DNA of 64,000 bases. It comes from CAYMZZ01 sp044463125. Its GTDB lineage: Bacteria > Bacteroidota > Bacteroidia > Chitinophagales > Chitinophagaceae. The notes under the pieces were generated by a model. It was not told the origin of the DNA. It did no database searches and saw nothing but the letters and a program-made list of their open reading frames with translations. Within the stretch, counting starts at the first letter, position 1, and each line of letters begins with the position of its first letter. This document shows positions 61,412 through 64,000 of the stretch, piece by piece. The stretch spans positions 83,650-147,649 of the forward strand of contig JBIQMS010000005.1 in the NCBI GenBank assembly GCA_044463125.1, in the 5' to 3' direction. The position numbers and the translations under genes were made by a program.

Positions 61412-61723
61412 TCACCTCCACCTTCTCCATTCCCTATACTGCCTGTGCTTATGCCAGGACCTCTTCATATATCTACGGTCGAGATAGTATCGGTTGCCTG
61501 GGCCGCGCCAGTATATATAGCCCTGTGGGTGACGGTAGAAATAACGGCCGTCATGGTAGCGCGTTACAACCAGACCCGGACCGGCATGAAGAATCAATGA
61601 CACGCTGGTGCGTGGGGGAGGCGGGGGAGGGTAGGAACGATATTGACGTCCGCTACCGCAACTGCTGATGATTGCCGCTACTGCCAGCAATGCAACCGCT
61701 TGTACAATTCTTTTTCTGTTCAT
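61412..61723 (-). CDS. Small proline/arginine/tyrosine-rich lipoprotein
   Basis: A 103-residue protein. A lipoprotein signal (MNRKRIVQAVALLAVAAIIS ending SSCG) is followed by a Pro-rich linker (SYPPPPPPRTS) and then a Tyr/Arg/His-rich C-terminal region (YHDGRYFYRHPQGYIYWRGP). The composition resembles the YXWxxG-type small envelope lipoproteins of Bacteroidota, whose function is unknown. It stands alone, divergent from the NTF2-like gene, with a heptad array at its 3' end. Confidence 0.75.
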   Translation of the reverse strand: MNRKRIVQAVALLAVAAIISSCGSGRQYRSYPPPPPPRTSVSLILHAGPGLVVTRYHDGRYFYRHPQGYIYWRGPGNRYYLDRRYMKRSWHKHRQYREWRRWR

Positions 61724-61784
61724 GGGTAATGCGTTTATTTTAGGACGGCAATGGGTTGGCCAAAAAAACTTAAACTCTGTTAAT

Positions 61785-62255
61785 ATGATCCGTTTTTCAC
61801 TAATCTTAACAGCTCTGCTTTTTCAAACAGGGCTGCACGCGCAGAATAATTCCTCTTCTTTAACCACTGAAGATTCCATTCGTGCCGTTATAACTTCCAT
61901 GTTCGATGGCATGAAGAAGGCAGACTCGGAAATGGTGAAAGCTGCATTTTCTTCAAATGCAATCATGCACGCATTCGCCCGAAACCAGGAAGGAAAAATT
62001 GTTGTGAAGGAAGAGAAGCCGGCAGAATTCGCAATGGTGGTAGGACAAGCCAAAGCAGGTTCACTGGATGAGCGGATCCAGTTTGAGAAAATTCTGATCG
62101 ACGGACCGATGGCCAGCGTATGGACCCCTTACCAGTTTTATTATGAAGGAAAATTCAGCCATTGCGGAGTCAACTCCTTCCAGTTGGTTCGCCTGGATGG
62201 CGGATGGAAGATTCAATACATCATTGATACCCGCCGAAAGACCGGTTGCGAATAA
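61785..62255 (+). CDS. Secreted NTF2-like (DUF4440/lumazine-binding-type) protein
   Basis: A 156-residue protein. The ATG at 61785 gives signal peptide MIRFSLILTALLFQTGLHAQ. The mature domain has the SnoaL/NTF2-like alpha-beta cone pattern: TEDSIRAVITSMFDGMKKAD, FSSNAIMHAFARNQEGKIVV and the end LVRLDGGWKIQYIIDTRR. Members bind or process small ligands; the ligand is unknown. It is a short unit between two minus-strand genes. A frame extending upstream to 61668 runs into the divergent lipoprotein start and is rejected. Confidence 0.82.
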   Translation: MIRFSLILTALLFQTGLHAQNNSSSLTTEDSIRAVITSMFDGMKKADSEMVKAAFSSNAIMHAFARNQEGKIVVKEEKPAEFAMVVGQAKAGSLDERIQFEKILIDGPMASVWTPYQFYYEGKFSHCGVNSFQLVRLDGGWKIQYIIDTRRKTGCE

Positions 62256-62279
62256 GGGCTCCCGGTATTTTGAACGCGA

Positions 62280-63578
62280 CTATTTCTTATTGCTCAGGCG
62301 GTACTTTTTCTGCACCTTGGGGCTGTTGAAATAATCATTCAGTTCCTCCTCTGTCATGTTGCTCGTAATGTCGGTAGGAACATCAATGAGCTGCATCTGG
62401 CTTTGGCGGAGTTCGTCTTTCAACTTATTGGTTTTGGTAACGATCGCCGGGTCTTTTTCTCCCACCAGCGTATAGTCATACAACATATACTCCAGTCGCT
62501 TGATTGAGGCGCGGATAAGGGAAGCCTGGTTCTGCTCCACATTCTTGTTGGGCGCGGTGGCTTCTTTTACCGGCACCAGGGCTACGCCCACACTGGGAAG
62601 GATTTTGCCCACTGTCTGCTCATTTTGTCCACCGGCTGTATTTAATATGGTACCAGAAAGGGCGGTGGTGGCCGAAGTGAGGTCAAATGTGGTTCGCGTG
62701 TTCTTCGTCTTCCGCAGGCGTTTGTCGATTTGCAGAAATGTGTACTTCAGCGTAAGTATATACTTATTGATATTGGCAATTACCTGTTCGTATTCCTTTT
62801 TCGCCTGCGGATAATTCAAGGCGTCTTTTACCACAATGCGCACGGTAGCGGTATCACGAATTTTGAATTTAGTGGACCCAATAAAGCTAAGGTTCAGAAT
62901 CTTGACTTTGGCCGAATCAGTCTCCTTCACAAAATCAAAGGGCGGCGTCCACACAAAATCATCATTACATTGTTTTACCAGCTTGAAATCATGAATGGTG
63001 ATATTGCTGCTGAAAAGAATGTCTTCAATTGGGAAATTGCCCGCTTCGCATTGTACGCGGAACGACACCATATCGCCCTCTTCCACCGTAAGGGTGCTGG
63101 TAACGCTGGGTTTTACTTTCGGTAGAATAATATCGGTGTTGTAAAAGACAAGCGTAAAACTGGTATCTACCTTGTCTTTGGGATCAGAAAGATTTTGTAC
63201 GCCAAGGCTTACGGTATATTCCTGATCATATCGCAATTTTCCGGAAAGGAAGAAATTCTTGTCTGCCTTAAAACTGAGCAGTCCATTGTCTTTATTGATC
63301 TTGAGACCTACGGGTGAGTTTTTCAGGTACCAGTAATATTTGGAGCTTTCCTTGTTGATCGCCAACTGGTAATTCAACATGGAATCCACATGAATAGTGA
63401 AAAAGGGATTGAGGTTCGTGATCCGCAGGGTGCTGTCAACCACCAGTACCGGAATCACCGGCGGAATGGTATCCACTACCAGTGTATCCGATGCCACCCT
63501 TTCGGGATCCTGTGCCTTTACCCGTGCCGTGGCAGCAAAGAGCAGTGCCAGGCATGCTACTATAGTCTTTCTGAACAT
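62280..63578 (-). CDS. Secreted protein of unknown function
   Basis: A 432-residue protein with signal peptide MFRKTIVACLALLFAATARV. The N-terminal half (residues about 30-255) looks like two beta-sandwich domains (LNPFFTIHVDSMLNYQLAIN, DIILPKVKPSVTSTLTVEEG). The second half is alpha-helical (YEQVIANINKYILTLKYTFL, IRASIKRLEYMLYDYT) and ends with a basic tail. I do not recognise the family. It has no lipobox and no visible T9SS sorting domain. It is a single gene on the minus strand with no obvious partner. Confidence 0.6.
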   Translation of the reverse strand: MFRKTIVACLALLFAATARVKAQDPERVASDTLVVDTIPPVIPVLVVDSTLRITNLNPFFTIHVDSMLNYQLAINKESSKYYWYLKNSPVGLKINKDNGLLSFKADKNFFLSGKLRYDQEYTVSLGVQNLSDPKDKVDTSFTLVFYNTDIILPKVKPSVTSTLTVEEGDMVSFRVQCEAGNFPIEDILFSSNITIHDFKLVKQCNDDFVWTPPFDFVKETDSAKVKILNLSFIGSTKFKIRDTATVRIVVKDALNYPQAKKEYEQVIANINKYILTLKYTFLQIDKRLRKTKNTRTTFDLTSATTALSGTILNTAGGQNEQTVGKILPSVGVALVPVKEATAPNKNVEQNQASLIRASIKRLEYMLYDYTLVGEKDPAIVTKTNKLKDELRQSQMQLIDVPTDITSNMTEEELNDYFNSPKVQKKYRLSNKK

Positions 63579-63652
63579 GTCCGATGCGTTGGTAGAATTG
63601 CGCTAAGTTACCTTATTTTCTGCAAAGCGATGGCTGACATCTGTTTGTAATA

Positions 63653-63680
63653 AGAAAACCCCGTCGTGGAAACGACAGGG
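63653..63680 (-). terminator. Terminator of the hsp20-like gene
   Basis: On the minus strand CCCTGTCGT pairs with ACGACGGGG (one wobble) around TTCC and is followed by TTTTCTTATT. It lies 117 bases after the Hsp20 stop. Confidence 0.7.
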
Positions 63681-63766
63681 TGTAAACCAAAACCAACTGC
63701 TTATGAGAAAGAATCATGTGGCAATTCTTGCCTTAATTATTTTAGTTGTCTAATAAATTGAAATCA

Positions 63767-63801
63767 ACTTCCTACTCACTACTTCCTACTTACCACTTAC
63801 T
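63767..63801. repeat. ACTTCCT/ACTTACN heptad array over the hsp20 stop codon
   Basis: Five in-phase units (ACTTCCT, ACTCACT, ACTTCCT, ACTTACC, ACTTACT). The last unit contains the stop codon of the minus-strand hsp20-like gene. It is the complement form of the TAAGTNG family. Confidence 0.85.
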
Positions 63802-64000
63802 GTACGCTGATCTCTTTTGCCGAAGCTTTGACTTCCACTTTGCGGGGAAGGTTTAATACCAGTACCCCGTTCTCATATTTTGCTTCGATTCCTGTGGATT
63901 CAATTTGCTCATCCAGTGTGAAAGATCTTTTGAATGATTGGAAACGGTATTCATTCCGAATCCATTTTTCATTCTTCTGCTCATCCGATTTCTGTTCCTT
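63797..64000 (-). CDS. Hsp20/alpha-crystallin family small heat shock protein, C-terminal part
   Basis: 67 codons are visible before the window edge; the start lies beyond 64000. The alpha-crystallin domain end is clear: FQSFKRSFTLDEQIESTGIE, followed by AKYENGVLVLNLPRK, the family signature near the last strand, and KEISVQ, the IxI-like C-terminal anchor. Members hold unfolded proteins in a refoldable state. The gene is cut only by the window edge and otherwise looks intact. Confidence 0.9.
   Translation of the reverse strand, partial: KEQKSDEQKNEKWIRNEYRFQSFKRSFTLDEQIESTGIEAKYENGVLVLNLPRKVEVKASAKEISVQ

Overview
The window looks like a chromosomal segment of a Bacteroidota bacterium, most likely of the Chitinophagaceae or a close relative. 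Support: type IX secretion (T9SS) substrates with type A and type B C-terminal sorting domains, a PorP/SprF protein, a TonB-dependent-type outer membrane barrel, the alternative Bacteroidota GlmU, Bacteroidota-only families (DUF4260, CtlX), and TAnnTTTG promoter boxes placed close to start codons. Base composition is near 50% GC. I see no tRNA, rRNA, CRISPR, prophage or classical insertion sequence.

Layout. 1-5.9 kb: end of an outer membrane barrel gene, yajQ, rpmE2 (L31 type B), glmU-like, tpiA and a small membrane protein. 5.8-9.6 kb: a three-gene surface polysaccharide island (two glycosyltransferases and a flippase). 9.6-21.7 kb: a divergent carbohydrate oxidation locus. Seven genes on the minus strand (MFS transporter, NupG-like permease, two Tat-type TIM-barrel isomerases, two GMC dehydrogenases, a Tat-type small subunit) face four on the plus strand (Gfo/Idh/MocA oxidoreductase, TIM-barrel isomerase, cytochrome c lipoprotein, DUF1080 lipoprotein). 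Together they fit a 3-keto-glycoside route: C3 oxidation of a glycoside, electrons to cytochrome c, cleavage of the keto-glycoside, then epimerisation or reduction and uptake. 21.8-24.4 kb: pfkA-pyk. 24.9-34.7 kb: prolyl oligopeptidase, RmlD-like reductase, two guanidino-group-modifying enzymes (CtlX, arginine deiminase-like), a universal stress protein, a degenerate GAF/histidine kinase and a Crp/Fnr regulator. 34.8-47.6 kb: two very large T9SS cargo proteins flanking prfB (with programmed frameshift), a DUF559 nuclease unit, pruA and two small membrane proteins. 47.7-51.7 kb: pyrimidine genes pyrR, pyrB and pyrE mixed with coaD, a thioesterase and a NUDIX protein. 51.7-64 kb: a metal-binding-domain protein, an LEA14-like lipoprotein, a PKD giant with its PorP/SprF partner, a BlaI/BlaR1-type pair, small secreted proteins and the end of an Hsp20 gene.

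The most striking signal is between the genes. About fifteen intergenic spaces carry arrays of 7-bp (sometimes 8-bp) degenerate tandem repeats. The core differs between arrays (ACGTNNT, GGTTTAR, TAAGTNG, CTCACGY), but the period is the same. The left half of a spacer usually carries one strand version and the right half the reverse complement, so each spacer could fold into a long hairpin. Families are nested in a set order, often start or end on a stop codon, and do not enter coding sequence further than that. Three spacers also hold a CTGCG-rich long hairpin. A separate unit, a DUF559 nuclease gene bounded by two inverted copies of a CCCTAAAGGG palindrome, looks like a minimal mobile element. 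These repeat systems are my best candidates for something undescribed.
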